Positions 45,976 to 59,013 of a stretch of 64,000 nucleotides of DNA are shown here, in pieces. Source of the stretch: Notolepis coatsorum. Lineage: Eukaryota; Chordata; Actinopteri; Aulopiformes; Paralepididae. The position numbers and the translations under genes are program-made. The notes below the pieces were generated by a model that worked only from the letters and a program-made list of their open reading frames with translations, had not been told where the DNA came from and did not search any database. Position 1 is the stretch's first letter, and each line of letters opens with the position of its first letter. The DNA lies in assembly GCA_963971535.1 (NCBI GenBank), contig OZ020589.1:72317520-72381519 (forward strand). The letters run 5' to 3'.

Positions 45976-48152
45976 AAGAGAGCATGCAGAGCATGTAATT
46001 TCTTTACGTATTACTGTGGTTGATGCCTCAGTGGCAGGCTAGTTATCTGGATCCCAAGGCGGTGGGGGAGATTGCGGAGGCTGCAAATTACTACCTGCAC
46101 ACCTGTTACCAAAGCAAGACCGGCGGCCAAGAAAGATACAGGTTGTTCCCTCCTGTAACCGTGGCTACAAGCTCAGCTGAACAAATGCAAGGAGGTAATC
46201 ATCACCTCAACTCAACTTGATCAGCCTCTTGACTGGGAAGGTCAGAGGAGGGAAACAAACGCATCACATGGATGGTTTTCTGAGGGGGGTGTTAACGTCG
46301 ACAATAAGCCTCCTCCCTGCACACTGACTAATCTAACTGACAAATTAATTATTGGCCGTGCACTTTCTTTTTGGAGACTGCACTTTTCCACCTCTTCCAA
46401 GGGCACCACAAGGGATACGGATGCCGTTTTGTGAAGCTGCAGGCGAGTCCATTTTGTGTCTGTTTGTGAAACTCCATTGCTTTGACCTTGAGGAGAACGT
46501 TGCTGGGATCTATGTGCAGCTTCTCTTGCTGCGTGCCGTGTAGTCCCAGCACTGAGGTGGGGAGCATTAGCCCAGTCTCAGATTGCACAGGCTCTCCCCC
46601 TGGGACAGCTAGTTCAATGATGTGTGCTCCACAGAGGAAGGCTATGAATAGTCAAACTCCTCCTGCCTTTTACCAGAAAGACCTGAGGTTCCGCAATTAA
46701 GTTTCCTAAACGCTGTGTGAAATGTGTTTGTTGTTATTATTATTGAAACAATTGCACTCAGATGGTGGGAGAGCTATACAGGCTATAGGGTAAAACTGCT
46801 GTGTAGTGTGTAGGAAATCACATGCCATGAACTAGCTGACAATTTAACTGAATTGTGGTTGCCCTCATTTGCAAGATGTCGAGTTACATGTTAGTTAAAT
46901 AAATGTTTAAAATGATGATCTTCCGTACACAGGCAGAGCAGGTAGGCCACCCCTCACCTAAACCAAGTGCAGTATTTCCATATGTATGAACATGCCTGCT
47001 CACAGGGAATTGCTGTGTGCTACATGTCCGAAAAAGCAACAGCAGAATAATTACAGCAGCAACAAGTCAGCCAGCACACAAAAAAACATTATTGAATACA
47101 ACCGTATTCCTTTTTCAAGTAGATTTCATTGTACAATTCCCACAGATGAATGCTATTGGTTAAATATAGACATCAAGTCTACACTGCTGTCAACATTACG
47201 TCAGTCATTGGTCAGAAAAAGGTTCTCATAACAATGAACATTAGAAGGAGAGCAGTGAGTTTGGTTTCAGGAGTTGGCACATCCTAAAATGCAGATATGA
47301 TGGGTAAAGTAAACATAGGAAACCAAGGTGGATTTAGGATTTGCTTTGTGGCAACTTTTCCTAACTCCGACTCCTGAATTAAGAAAATATGTATTTATCG
47401 CCAGTAATGGTAGATCATTAAACAGCACACTGACATCATAAACACACTAAATCCTAAAGGAGTGGTAGGCCTGAATGTTTAGGCTAAGGCTACATTTAAT
47501 TTCATCCTCGGTTTGAAACACAGCAAGGATGTCTGAGGTTAGTTACAGTTAGGCTAAATGGTATTTCAAGGTATGATGAATTGAAGACCAAATGTACAAA
47601 CGCTTGCAAGTTGCAACCCATATCAGCTGATTAATATCTGATTAACATCACCTCTTACAATCTCACAATTTAATAAAACAGGGTGGTTGTTCAAGTAAGC
47701 CGCTGGCAACAGCAAGCAGCAACTTATTTCAAACAGGCAGGTTGTGCTCATACAGTAAACAAGCTCTTGGTGTAAAGAGACTATTAGAAATCAGACACAG
47801 GGGGTGGAAAGGTCAAGAAAATAATGACATGTAGCAAACGGATGACTCAGAAGCTCTGGAGAAGCAGATTCTCATCTACCAAACAAATAAAAGTATGAAA
47901 GCTTTATGCTTTATTGGAAGTTGAGATCGTAACAACCTCTTTTAGAGATGCCAGTGGTCAGTATTAGGAAGAATGATTATTTTTGGCACCAGCCCACCAC
48001 ACCATCAGACAGACCCCACCACACTTGTTCCCAAACTGATGCAATAACATTAACAGCATTTATCTTACCCATCAGAGAGTCTATAGCACTGGAACAAGAA
48101 ATCACATGCAGTAAAAAGAACCTGCACAAAATAAGACAGTAGCCTGTCCACA
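45975..48152. other. Intronic/upstream sequence, no gene seen
   Basis: Apparently unique DNA. Short open frames at 46349-46700 and elsewhere show no recognisable domains or splice-flanked exon. Confidence 0.45.
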
Positions 48153-48154
48153 TA

Positions 48155-48396
48155 AAGGAACACATCAACATTATGGGAAATGTGCTTACGATCTTCTTCA
48201 GAGTCAGACTAGAAGATAGATACCAATTTCCTCCGGGAGAGGTGTTTTTAGCCAACAGCTAGGTGGTCCGTATCTGCTTACATTAATTTGTGCTAAGCTA
48301 GGCTAGCTTGGAGCCGGATAGCTTTCTATTGAATGCACAGAGAAGAAATCGGTATCCATCTTCAAGCGCATTTCCCATAATGTTGGTGTGTTCCTT
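48155..48396. mobile_element. TA-flanked miniature inverted-repeat element
   Basis: TA at 48153-48154 and 48397-48398. The inverted termini are about 32 bp: aaggaacacatcaacattat at the left and, inward from the right, aaggaacacaccaacattat, both continuing gggaaatg(t/c)gctt. Inside is the frequent fish-repeat text agccggatagctttc. Tc1/mariner-type target site. Confidence 0.88.
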
Positions 48397-48398
48397 TA

Positions 48399-49660
48399 AT
48401 GTGTGGCTGGTTGTCAGAGACAAAAAAAAATGTTGCTTCATCTAAGAATGGACAGAATGTGTAGCTCTACCAGTAGATGGGAGTTATTCCCACATACCCT
48501 TCCTCTCCTTATCAAACTAACTGGATGAATCCATTAACCTATAATCTTGAGCAATTTAAAAATACGAATGTCTCACAACTGGGAAGTGGGAATATGAAAT
48601 TAAAACAAATGCTCATTAGGAATTCCTTACAAAGACCCACACAAGCTTTTCCTCCTTCATAAATGCTGCTTGATTGATCCACAAAGGCACAGGCTTATGC
48701 TATATGGCTCAGAACAGCTAATGGCCGGATACAGTAGAAAGCCTACCTTTCTGACTACACTCTAGAATGCTTCCCCTTGGACCCTTACCGACCGAAACCC
48801 TCTCTGTCCAAAGAATCAATGGGTGTGATGTTTATAGACTAGCCTTGTTAGTTTGTGCCCGGCACTCTGGCAGGCCAAGGCCAGACACCCAGTGCAGCTG
48901 CTGATAAGGAGGGTCTGGTCTGGGACTTCTTTAGTGCACTGTGCCAAGTCGGCGCTCCAGAGACAAAGCCACAGCTGTGACACACCCAGGCATCCTTCAG
49001 CACAGCACACAGGCCTCCTCTGGGCCACTTCAGTTCCAGCAGTTCCAGCATGCTTCCATATAGCAGGCAGCTTAAGGCCAGCCAAGTACTCCGGGTTGCA
49101 ATGACAGGTGGCGAACCAATAAACAATTACTTGCTATAGACATATTTTGAACAGCAGGTAGCTAGCCCGTCTTGCCAGCTAACAGTGTCCCGTCGCTATG
49201 CACCCAGCCTGTGTTTAGCACATACTTATTAGGCTCTCCATCTGACTGGAACACAGCTGAGGGATCATTAGTCTAGTCTGGGAATCATATGGCTCAATCA
49301 CAAACCCCAGACAGTCTTTTATCTGTTATTACCCCAGTGTTTAATACTAACCTAGAATCAAACGAGACCCATCCCTCTCACAATACATCACATCTCTTCA
49401 TTGCAATGCTGCCAAATACATTGATTTCTATACCTTGCATATCTGGTGAGAATTACTAACATGTTCTGGAGTGTATTGCTTACCTGTAAACTAGGGCCAA
49501 ATGGCTGATAAAGCCTGTACTGAAACTTTCTGGTGTGATATTTAATGAATTTCTAAAAGTAAACAGTCAGATACACATGCAGATACATATTTAGTATTCA
49601 TGTATATCACAAACACACACACATGCATAGTATAGGTTTATCAACCATAAGAGTGATTTT
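48399..49660. other. Intronic/upstream sequence, no gene seen
   Basis: Apparently unique; overlapping small frames at 48816-49126 lie in a CA/GC-richer patch but have no recognisable domain. Confidence 0.45.
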
Positions 49661-49662
49661 TA

Positions 49663-50011
49663 GGGATGTCCGATATTATCGGCCTACCGATATTATCGGC
49701 CGATATCGGCATTAAAATGTGATATCGGAAAATATCTGTAACGGTTTTCAATTTTTTTTTTTTACATTCCTATAACCTTTATTTACCCAGGCAAGCAAGT
49801 AAGAACAAATTCTGATTATATTTATTGTCAAAAGTATGCATAATGTTGTGTTAATTCCACAACAAGAGATATGTAATGTTAATTAACTGAAATTATTCCA
49901 TTTTTTGGGGGGGGGAACCCTGCATATATCGGCATCGGTTGATATTGGTATCGGAAATTAAGAGTTGGACAATATCGGTGTATCGGTAAAAAAGCCAATA
50001 TCGAGCATCCC
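49663..50011. mobile_element. TA-flanked palindromic miniature element
   Basis: The left end gggatgtccgatattatcgg and the right end (inward) gggatgctcgatattggc are inverted repeats between TA dinucleotides (49661-49662, 50012-50013). Both arms are full of atcggccgatatcgg words. The 8-bp flanks do not match, which argues against hAT and for a TA-targeting element, though this is not certain. Confidence 0.6.
49777..49826 (-). mobile_element. LINE 3' tail scrap
   Basis: Minus strand ends in the cttgcctgggtaaataaagg pattern (plus strand cctttatttacccaggcaag), a common fish LINE 3' tail; only about 50 bp, inside the element at 49663. Confidence 0.45.
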
Positions 50012-50013
50012 TA

Positions 50014-53000
50014 ACGTACGGCAGGGGGTGGGAAAGGGACGGGTCAACACAGAGTAGAAGTGATAGAATAGCACACTGGCTGCTGGTGCCGCTGGGTTGT
50101 TTGAGAATGAGACCATGGCTCAATGACACCTTCTGACAGCAGGAGGTATGAAGTAGTTTTGAAAATGTTTAAAATACAGTCAGAAATAAAGTATTCCAGC
50201 TTTAAGCATAATAGGCTATAATATTATATATTTATTTGCGAGTGACATGGTAAAAGTAGCTACTTGAAAAATTTAAACAAAAGAGGTAAATAATATGAAA
50301 ATAATATGCAAGCTTATTTTATCGTGTGAAATAATGGCAGCAATAAATCACACTGATATGTCCTAATAGAGCAGTGGTAGAGTCTTCAATATGAAATGAT
50401 TTCACACAAGAGATCCACTATTCTAACACTAGCTGCTACACTCATCTTCCAACTTTCCCAGTGTGTCATTAGTGAGGACGAGGTGTGAAAACTGTGAATC
50501 AAACGAGGTGCCTGGTAGATGAAATGGCAAGCTCTCCCCGGACTGATTAAGTGTATTGTGTTACCCAACGGGCTAATGAAGAGGTCATAAAGAGGTTGCT
50601 AATCTTTGTAATTATGAATTCTGCCAGAACACATGAGCCGCTGCATCATCAGAGTTCCGCTCCCTTGACCCCATATCCTATAAATACAGTGTTTAATTCT
50701 GGCGTGTACCTTTGTGTCTACATTTCTTTGTGGAGGCTATTAATCAATAACTCTATTTAGAGCTGGTGCCCTGTGGTGTCTCAGAGGAGGAAAAGGAAAC
50801 CTTTAGTCTTCATCTGCCAGACAGAGCGAAATAGATTTCTCCCTGAATTTGACTTTGCTCTTACATAGAATGTAGTCCGCCTTGAATTGGAGTGAGAAGA
50901 GGTTTCTATTTTACATTACAATACTGACATTTAAGTTGTCCCTGCATGCAGAACACCCTCTCCACTGTTGGCTTGCATTGGAATAGTTGCCATGCAACAG
51001 CTGAACAATACCACAGTATTACCCTCCAAGGCACTCTATCACTTTATCAGGACATAAATCTGCTCTTAAGACATACAGGATCAATCTTGTACAGAGTGAA
51101 AATGGCCTTCTGCCAGAAGCACTCCGGACAGGAAGGAGGATCTCAGTCAATATACCAGTAAAGTATTAAAACAACCATGTGCACAACAAGCAATGAAACA
51201 GAAGGAACACAAGAAGCTATGGCCATAAAAACTAAGCTTGGGTTAGGACTGTCATTCACTCATCTTTCTCTCACTTTCTCTCTTTCTCCCTCGCTCTCCC
51301 TCTCCCTTTGATTTAGCTCCATTAGAAGAGCTTTTTCTCCTATTGAGGAGGGGCAGCAATCACTGTAAACCGCGGCAGGCAGTCTGAAGGCATCCATTTA
51401 AATGACTCTGCTAGCTGAAAGCATGCCGACGGTTGTCAAGGGAGCAAGACAGCCATTAAATCACCTGGTTCCATTACAGAATCAATTACTGCAGTGCTCT
51501 CCTACAGAATCGCCGATGTACAACAGAGAAATAATTCTGGAAAACCAAAGTGATGGTACATCCACATGCAATCACACAAGATATTCCACCTCGCTGTATG
51601 CCTGGTGCGTTACTCACACAGCAAGGTCTAAACAACACGACATGTGGTAAAGGCAAGCGGACCTGGCTTAGGGATGGGCATTTTAAAGAAAAATCCAGAT
51701 AGATTAATCGCATGCTATACTCAAGGGATTGTGTATTACTCGTGGAGGAAAGAAAAACGTTTTAAAAAAAAAACTCAAAACCTGGCTGGGTGGGTGGGCA
51801 CTAAGGCACGGTTACCTTTGGTGGGGGTGGACAGCCAGTGGCCAGTCGCTGCAGCTGCTCTGAAGTGTGGCTGCAGGAGAGGAGGTCTGAGCAGCAAGCT
51901 GTGCGGCCCAGCCTCTTCATCAGAGAGGAGATGAAGCTGCAGCCACAGCCACACATTGACTTGCTCATTAGTAGCTTTACTGGTCCAGGGGGGCAAAGCA
52001 ACGAGGGGAGTGATCAGGGAAGCTGCTGGCCACTGCCGGCTCCCTCCCGACTTTCCTCAGTTGTCTTCAGAGCTCAAAGTTGATTCTGTAATATATTCCA
52101 CCTGATCACTTGAACGTTTATCCACAGGCTGCAACATTCTGAATCAGTCAGTGAGATCTGTTCCACAGCCAGAGTGAGACAAGGACCCCGACGCTCACCT
52201 CGCTCCACACTACACTTTAGCTGGCTGTTATAGATGCTCTGTCCATTTCCCTTGCGACTCCCTCCCACTCACTCCGCTCTCCTCATCTAGACACGTGCCT
52301 CCTCCTGCAGCTGCCAAACTCATTCTGATCCACAGGACACCTACTCCTCCTGATACCGCACATGATACTCGGGATGCAGCATCCGCTGCACCTCCTTGCC
52401 ATCTCCCTCAATCTCAACTCCCTCTGGCTGACGCTGCTCTGCTATGAGGATGCTGTCCCCCGCCAACGCTGCTGCTGCCGCCACCGTCATACCTCCCCCA
52501 CCCACTCCAGCAGTGAGCCACTCAACCACTTGATCAACCAACTTGCCAGCAGAAAGTATTCTGCCCTTTATGACACTCCGGCTCCCAGGAGTTCCATCAA
52601 TCAGGGAAGCAGTGGACAGAAGGTAAAAAAAAAAGATATATAATATAATAATAACTCAAGCCATCTGCATGTGGGATTGGAGAGGAGGCAACTTAAGTAG
52701 TTGAGGGCTAAGCAGGCGGCGTTACTATGCTAATCATCTGTCAAGACACAAATGACAGGGGGAATAAAATCATCTGGCCAAATTAATCAGCTAACTGCTG
52801 CAAAAAAGAAAAATCAATAGTCTTTCACAAAACAAGATTGGGTTTCTCTCTGCCCACGAGAGAGAAATGACCAGCAACTGTGAAACAACAAGCAGATGAA
52901 ACATAGGTGAGTAGACGGCAGCGTGCAGCCTGTGAGTCTGAGTCCGGCATCATTTCCTTTTCCAACAGCTGTGGCAACAAGACATCCTCTCACTTCCCTT

Positions 53001-53344
53001 TATTTACTTCAGAGCATCTGTCCCTGCTTCAGTGAGAGATGGCACACTCACCGCTCACCTTATCGCAGGCATTTAACCCGATTAGCCTGGCGATAGAGAA
53101 CCTCCCCAAGTGCCTTGCTGTGGGAGAGATGAGACGATGAGCAAATCATTCAGCTCACTAAAGTGGATAGTAATCAGGGTTGATGAAGCCAGCACACACA
53201 CACACACAGAGAGAGAGAGAGCGAGAGCGAGAGCTGGCAGGTGGGGGGTGTCGGGGGAAGCAGTGATTGTGGCAGGGCAATGCTGGTTGAGGCAGAGAGC
53301 TGGGAGATAGAGGCCTTGTGTTAAAGGAACCGTGCAAGCTATTA
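50014..53344. other. Longest apparently single-copy stretch, no gene identified
   Basis: No repeat termini seen. Small simple repeats at 51270-51300 (CT) and 53196-53230 (CA/GA). A GC-richer patch at 51840-52540 has short frames on both strands. It could host the fbxw7 5' UTR exon or regulatory elements, but no signal lets me place one. Confidence 0.4.
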
Positions 53345-53420
53345 ATAGAATAGAAATACTTTATTCATCCCGATGGAAATTTGGCAATAGCACTAGAACA
53401 ATTTAGTTAAACTACTCTTC
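53345..53420 (-). mobile_element. LINE 3' tail
   Basis: Plus strand aatagaatagaaatacttta followed by ttcatcccgatggaaatttgg is the reverse of the fish LINE/SINE 3' end (ggaaatt...gggatgaataaagt). Confidence 0.55.
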
Positions 53421-53767
53421 CAATATTATAACCGCATTATTATCACCTCCGAAGTGTAAGAAAGGAAGGGAAAGAGGTTAATGCGTATTTGAATACTTTG
53501 AAACCAATGGTGTGTAGTAAAAATTATTTTAAAGTGAAACTGCAAGAAGCAGTTATCATTGCAGGGCCAAAACTACAGGAAGAAAAAACGTGTATTGTGG
53601 ATTTTTAAGAATTGTATCACTCTAAAGAAGTCAGCTGAGATAGGTAGGAGGATCCACAGAGAGTACAACAGTCTCTCTCCACCCAGGGCTTGTCCAGCCA
53701 GGTCAGTAGGCTCAGTGAAGCGGTGCAGAGGCACACCCTCTTGAAAGTCCACCACAGTTCATCTCTC

Positions 53768-53880
53768 TCAAGATTCAAGAGGTTTATTTGTCACATGCAT
53801 ACCAGGGCATACAGTGAAATGCGGGTGGCCATGCCCGCTTCGATTACAATAGTAAATAATATAAGTAGAAGATAATAAAA
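53768..53880 (-). mobile_element. LINE 3' fragment
   Basis: Plus strand caagattcaagaggtttattt, then gtcacatgcataccagggc and cagtgaaatgcgg: the reversed 3' end of a common fish LINE family. Confidence 0.5.
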
Positions 53881-54772
53881 TAGAGTAGTATCTGTTATCC
53901 ACGCTCAGTCACAGCAGCACTGTGCAGGTGACAGGCCTGCCGCTAAGCGAAGGAGACACCTTGCCACTGTGATTCATGGCTACAGAGATGTTGCCACCTC
54001 CCTGAAACAAACAGAGCAGATCAACAAAGCACTGGAACATGGCAAGCAACCAGGATGTTTCAACTGGAATTCACAGTCCACCAAAAAGATGATACAAATA
54101 AAAGCATGGTAACAGGAGAAAACAAGATCTGGGCTTAAAGGTTGTGTTGAAAATTGTATTTTAATGATGTATCCATGTTTCAAAGCCATGGATCACCAAT
54201 TTTCAAGTAATATTTAATATTGCATTTAAGAAATATGTAGATAGCGTAATGCATGGTTAGTATAGGACTAGGAACCCTAGTGAGCCATGATAGCTTGGAA
54301 TATTTAGCTTAAAACATAATTTTTTGTTTTAAGCAGACCATCATGGAGTTGAATAGTGATATGTGGGTTTACAGGTACAATGGGAATCCTGCTGAATTAC
54401 TCTAAAGCTGCACTATGTAACCCTGTGGTCCTGAGAGGTAACTGCACTGTGTTTAAACAAGTTAGCATGCTAAAGAAAAAGTTCGCCATGAAAAAGTTAC
54501 ATAGTACACTACTGTAGGTTTAAGTTTTTCAAACTGCATAATTACAATTTCAAATTACCATAACTTCTTGTATGCATCTTCTCCTGTCATCTTGTTTCTT
54601 CCCTTGGCTAAAACATTTAACATTAAAACAAAGATAATCCAGTATTGGGTTGAATAGAAAGGCATGTTATTGGTTTCAGAACTATTTGTTTGAGAGGCAA
54701 CAGTGTGTGAAGTCGGGAAATGACCAGTCTGAATTTTTGTCAATAACAAAAGTGTGCCACAAGGTTAACCTC
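53881..54772. other. Intronic/upstream sequence, no gene seen
   Basis: Apparently unique AT-rich DNA without coding signals. Confidence 0.45.
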
Positions 54773-54964
54773 TTAACTCATTGACTGCCGGGAATTAGTC
54801 GGGCCCCGTTCTAGCACTGCCACGCTTTGAAAGATAGGAGTCACCTTGTTTGTAGAGCTATAACTATATTCTATATTATAGCTATGGATACATACAATAC
54901 TATGGCCCATTTGACATCACCTATCTATCGTTCAATATGTGAAAAAGAATGAATATTTCCATCC

Positions 54965-56191
54965 ATCTCCTGCCTGAAGAAGTCCATTATTATCCCTGTA
55001 CCCAAAAAATCCAAGCCTGCTTGCCTCAACGACTACCGCCCTGTAGCTCTCACCTCCATAGCCATGAAGTGCTTTGAGAAGCTAGTAAAGGGCTACATCT
55101 GCTCCTCCCTCCCCATCAACATGGACCCCCTGCAATTTGCATACCGCCCCAACAGGTCCACGGAGGACGCCATAGTCCATGTGCTGCACACAGCAGCATC
55201 ACACCTGGACAAGAGGCAGGGGAACTATGTGAGAATGCTATTCATCGACTACAGCTCGGCATTCAATACCATAGTCCCCTCCATACTCATAGCCAAGCTC
55301 AGGGACCTGGGCTTGAACTATGACCTCTGCCAGTGGGTCTTGGACTTCCTGACTGGCAGACCCCAGGTGGTGAGAGCAGGCAACTGCACCTCCTCATCCA
55401 TCACCCTCAACATAGGGGCCCCCCAGGGCTGTGTTCTGAGTCCCCTCCTCTACTCCCTGTACACACACGACTGTGTGGCTCAGCGGAGTAGCAATACAAT
55501 CATCAAATTTGCTGACGACACAGTGGTGGTGGGCCTGATCTCTGCCAACGACGAGAGGGCCTACCTGGAAGAGGTCAAGGTCCTGGCGGGATGGTGGCAG
55601 GAAAACAGCCTCTCCCTGAACGTCAGCAAAACAAAGGAGATGATTGTGGACTTCAGGAGGTCGGGGGTCAAGGACTACAGCCCCCTCAGCATCGACGGGG
55701 CACCGGTTGAGAGAGTCAACAGCTTTAAGTACCTCGGAGCCTACATATCCGAGGACTTGACATGGACCACACACATTGACAGTGTTGTGAAGAAGGCACG
55801 ACAACGCCTCTACTTCCTCAGGCGCCTAAGGAAGTTCCAAGTCAGTCAGAAGATCCTTAAGAACTTCTACTCATGTACAATAGAGAGCATCTTGACCGGC
55901 AACATCACCTCCTGGTTTGGGAATAGCACTGCACAAGACCGAAGCAGACTACAAAGAGTGACACGTTCAGCCGAACGCACAATTGGAGGGGGGCTCCCCA
56001 CCCTCCAGAACATTTACAACAAGCGTTGCAAGGGCAAGGCTAAGAGAATCATTAAAGACTCCAGTCACCCGAACAACTGCCTCTTTGAACTGCTGCGGTC
56101 AGGCAAGCGATACCGGAGTCTCAAGGCGAGCACAGAAAGACTCAGAAGAAGCTTCTATCCCCAGGCCATCAGGCTGCTAAACGAACAATGA
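54965..56191 (+). CDS. LINE-A reverse transcriptase, truncated but open
   Basis: The frame is open from the insertion point: [31 protein letters not shown], then [17 protein letters not shown] (first ATG 55064). It contains [38 protein letters not shown] and the C-terminal AIRLLNEQ. It differs by eye at about 14 of 375 residues from the copy at 36723-38297 (for example WWQ for [12 protein letters not shown] for LKWTIHINS). All reverse-transcriptase catalytic blocks are present, but the N-terminal part, including any endonuclease, is lost, so it cannot retrotranspose by itself. No promoter is expected because of the truncation. Clade is L2/Rex-like by motif resemblance. Confidence 0.88.
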   Translation: MSCLKKSIIIPVPKKSKPACLNDYRPVALTSIAMKCFEKLVKGYICSSLPINMDPLQFAYRPNRSTEDAIVHVLHTAASHLDKRQGNYVRMLFIDYSSAFNTIVPSILIAKLRDLGLNYDLCQWVLDFLTGRPQVVRAGNCTSSSITLNIGAPQGCVLSPLLYSLYTHDCVAQRSSNTIIKFADDTVVVGLISANDERAYLEEVKVLAGWWQENSLSLNVSKTKEMIVDFRRSGVKDYSPLSIDGAPVERVNSFKYLGAYISEDLTWTTHIDSVVKKARQRLYFLRRLRKFQVSQKILKNFYSCTIESILTGNITSWFGNSTAQDRSRLQRVTRSAERTIGGGLPTLQNIYNKRCKGKAKRIIKDSSHPNNCLFELLRSGKRYRSLKASTERLRRSFYPQAIRLLNEQ

Positions 56192-56676
56192 ATGAACACT
56201 ACACAACAACAACCACCAAACGCACATAGCACACACATCCACACGCACACACTCACTTTAAACAAACACACTGTAGCACCCACTCCACACACTTTATAGC
56301 ACACACCCACTTTAAACAAACACACTGTAGCACCCACTCCCCACACTTTATATTTATTGATGAAGGATTGCACTACAACTCGTACACCTTACTGTAAATT
56401 GTACCTAAATTGTACCTCATCCCATTTCTGCTTTGCACTATATAGTACTGTACATTAGTACACTGCATAGTATTGTATATTATATGGTAACTCAGAACAT
56501 TGTACATATGTCTATACCGAACACTGTGACCTCATTTTCTTCTTCTAAACTACATGCTATACTATGTTATTTGATACTATCTTGTCTAGCACAGTCTCTG
56601 GAGCGTAACAGTAAGAAGCATTTTGTATGAAAGTATTCTGTACTTCTGTATGACAACTATTAAAGAAACTTGAAAC
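54965..56676 (+). mobile_element. LINE-A, second copy, 5'-truncated
   Basis: The copy begins within the reverse-transcriptase fingers (codons for SCLKKS), carries the rest of the frame to the stop at 56191, the same 3' UTR (cacactgtagcacccactcc repeated) and the tail attaaagaaacttgaaacc. Truncation and 3' completeness show target-primed insertion. The DNA on both sides belongs to one piggyBac-like element, so this is the younger insertion. Confidence 0.9.
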
Positions 56677-57482
56677 CATACGTTCCCGTGTTATACCGTG
56701 GTGAATATAAGTATGGTTTTAGAGCGGTCTGGGGTAATTCCCGAAATGCTGAGTTATAGCCTTATATGTCAATTCTACTATAGACGTTGCCGTTACACGC
56801 TACTATTCCCAAATCACATCTATGTCATAAGTATTATGTTTCATCATGAATGCATTGAAAGGGGGGGGGGGGTCGTTTCTGATTATTTGATTGTCAGTAA
56901 CGGCATTCGTATTGAACACTAAAAACATCAGCCCGATCCGGTATAAAAGCATGGCAGGATCAAGCTAAAATTGATTAGATAGTCCTTACCTGTGATCGGG
57001 AATATTCCAAAAATAATATTCCAATTGTTTGATCGCCATCTGGTACATCCGATGTCCATTTGGTCCACGGCATAACCCACCACAACATATAGATCGGGGA
57101 TATTTGACGTGCTTCAATGGAACCGGGAGAACCGCTCCACTCGGCCGACAAGGAAAAGTGAGACCGGAGACATTTGGCTGTTACACAAGCCAAGGTACAA
57201 GGTTACAAAGGGTGCTCGATAACGCCTTCTAGCTGGATGCGGCCGGTATTGCACTTTGGCGATCTCAGACTAATTCCCTATGGTAACACCGAGGTCCCTG
57301 GATGAATAATGAATACAAATATCGAAGGGAAAAAAAGGAAAAACTATCAAATAACGTATACGTGGTTGGCGTTCAACGGTTGTTGGCCAAACACGTATAC
57401 ATTGTTGGCGGGGATTGAGTTAAGCGTGATATGAATCTCAGCCATGTACTGGGGCCGTCGGGCTTAAAGGGGCTAAATTGTG

Positions 57483-57560
57483 GGTCCCATCCTCTTCACT
57501 ATTTATATCAATGATATTGTCTCTTCTTTGAATGGTTGTCGAGCCCATCTTTATGCTATT
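57483..57560 (+). pseudogene. LINE reverse-transcriptase scrap
   Basis: A 26-codon piece reads GPILFTIYINDIVSSLNG then CRAHLYA, the segment between the SPQG-type block and the YADD block of non-LTR reverse transcriptases. No further coding sequence continues on either side. It differs from the three LINE families seen elsewhere in the window. Confidence 0.55.
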
Positions 57561-58462
57561 GTGTACTGTATTGTTGATTATATACAACTGAGAACTTGCA
57601 ATCTTTCATTTATGCCCTTCATGAAGCACTTGTTAATCCTAAAGGGTGCTTAAGCACATAACGTGCACCAGGACGTATACGTGCTCACGAGCACTTTGCG
57701 AGCATCTAGCGGCCCGGGGCTGCATTATTCGCCGAACATATAATTTACCGTTCAAAAGATCTATTTGTTGCCGTTCGAACGCCACATCACTCGACCAAAT
57801 CCGTGCCTCGGTTCTCAAGTTACATGACGATATGTCAGGTGAGCGTCGTGACCACCCCGGACTCGAGACGCTCCAGAACTGGCAATCATCCGCTGAAATG
57901 ATTGGTCAGCGTTGTAGCCAACGAGTGTACGTTTCCAACGATACCCCACGTGGGGGGGTGCGAATAAGGGAACTAGGTGAAAGTTTTGATGAGCGAAATC
58001 CAGAAGTGATTCAGACTTCAGAACACACAGTGGTGGATGAGGAAATGGTTTTTGGAAAGCTTTTATTTGTCGCCGGTTTTACTCTGACGTTTCTCAAAGA
58101 CCCCTTTCTGAACGGATTTTTATCAAATTTGGACCTGTACTACATAAGTCTTCAGGCTATGTAACTATGTTTTCCAGCTTATACCTCTATGCTGTAATAT
58201 TAGAATATGGAATCTTGCAATCACTACAGAAAAATGTGAGTACACAAGTTCAACTCAAGTTCAGACCTCTGTTACTCTATTAATCTATTTCATTAGCACT
58301 AAAAGTGATTTTCCTTTTTTGCATTAGTAACTTCAGAATGTTATCTTTGAAAAGAGACCAGGCTCATGCATGTGCTATAAGTATAACGCTAAGCTTTGCA
58401 AAAAAAGTATGCAGTCATCAAGTTCAAGTTTTTAAAAAAATGTACACTTTTCTGGGTGCCTG
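57561..58462. other. Stretch between two piggyBac-like copies, origin unclear
   Basis: Contains the unusual cgtatacgtgctcacgagcac near 57673 and an open frame of 172 codons (57646-58164) with no domain I recognise. It may be further transposon sequence. Confidence in any gene here is low. Confidence 0.3.
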
Positions 58463-59013
58463 TTAACACTTTCAGTGCCAGCCATTAGACGCGGCCCTCT
58501 GTAGCAGGCCACCGATAGATAGATAGGAATCCGTCACCTTGTTTGTAGAGCTATAACTATATTCTATAGTATAGCTATGGATACAATACTATGGTAATTT
58601 GCCAGTGACATTCGCATGTTATACCGTGGTGTATATAAGTATGTTTTTAGATCGGTCTGGGGTAGGGCTGCAACTAACGATTATTTTGGTAGTCGACTAA
58701 TCTGTCGATTATTTTTTCGATTAGTCGACTAATCTAACCATTATTTCTGTCACACCCTCCATCTCTGCTTCCTGTGGGCGCGGCTCATTTTCAGGGCTCC
58801 AGTGCATGTTTTACCTCACATGCTCAAGTCTGCACACCTGTGAATGTCACCCTCCCTCTGCCTTAACATGATCCCATAGCAAATTTAAATGACTCATGAA
58901 ACATTTGAATTTGGATCTTAATTAAGCTACTTGCTTAATCAAATGTATTTTAATAACAAATACAATAATCAATCATAATAAACAAATTAAATAATACAAA
59001 TTAAAGTGCAAGT

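Larger units (their letters stand above)
54773..57423. mobile_element. piggyBac-like element hosting a LINE-A insertion
   Basis: TTAA at 54773-54776 and 57420-57423; termini inside are ctcattgactgccggg and, from the right, ctcaatccccgcc. A subterminal palindrome (cgtatacgtg ... cacgtatac) lies at about 57355-57400. Without the LINE (54965-56676) the body matches 58463-58666 and 61360-61650: cttgtttgtagagctataac, gttataccgtggtg and cataacccaccacaacatat. No transposase frame. Confidence 0.75.

Noticed and set aside
45608-45994. Thr/His/Ser-rich frames of up to 128 codons
   Set aside because: Translation of the compound microsatellite.
52341-52541. Minus-strand frame with AAAAALAG and EIEGDGKEVQRM segments in a GC-richer patch
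   Set aside because: No splice site in the right place and no homology I can name; a search against fish proteins would be decisive.
57646-58164. 172-codon frame between two piggyBac-like elements
   Set aside because: No domain recognised, located amid transposon debris; could be chance. Not listed as a gene.
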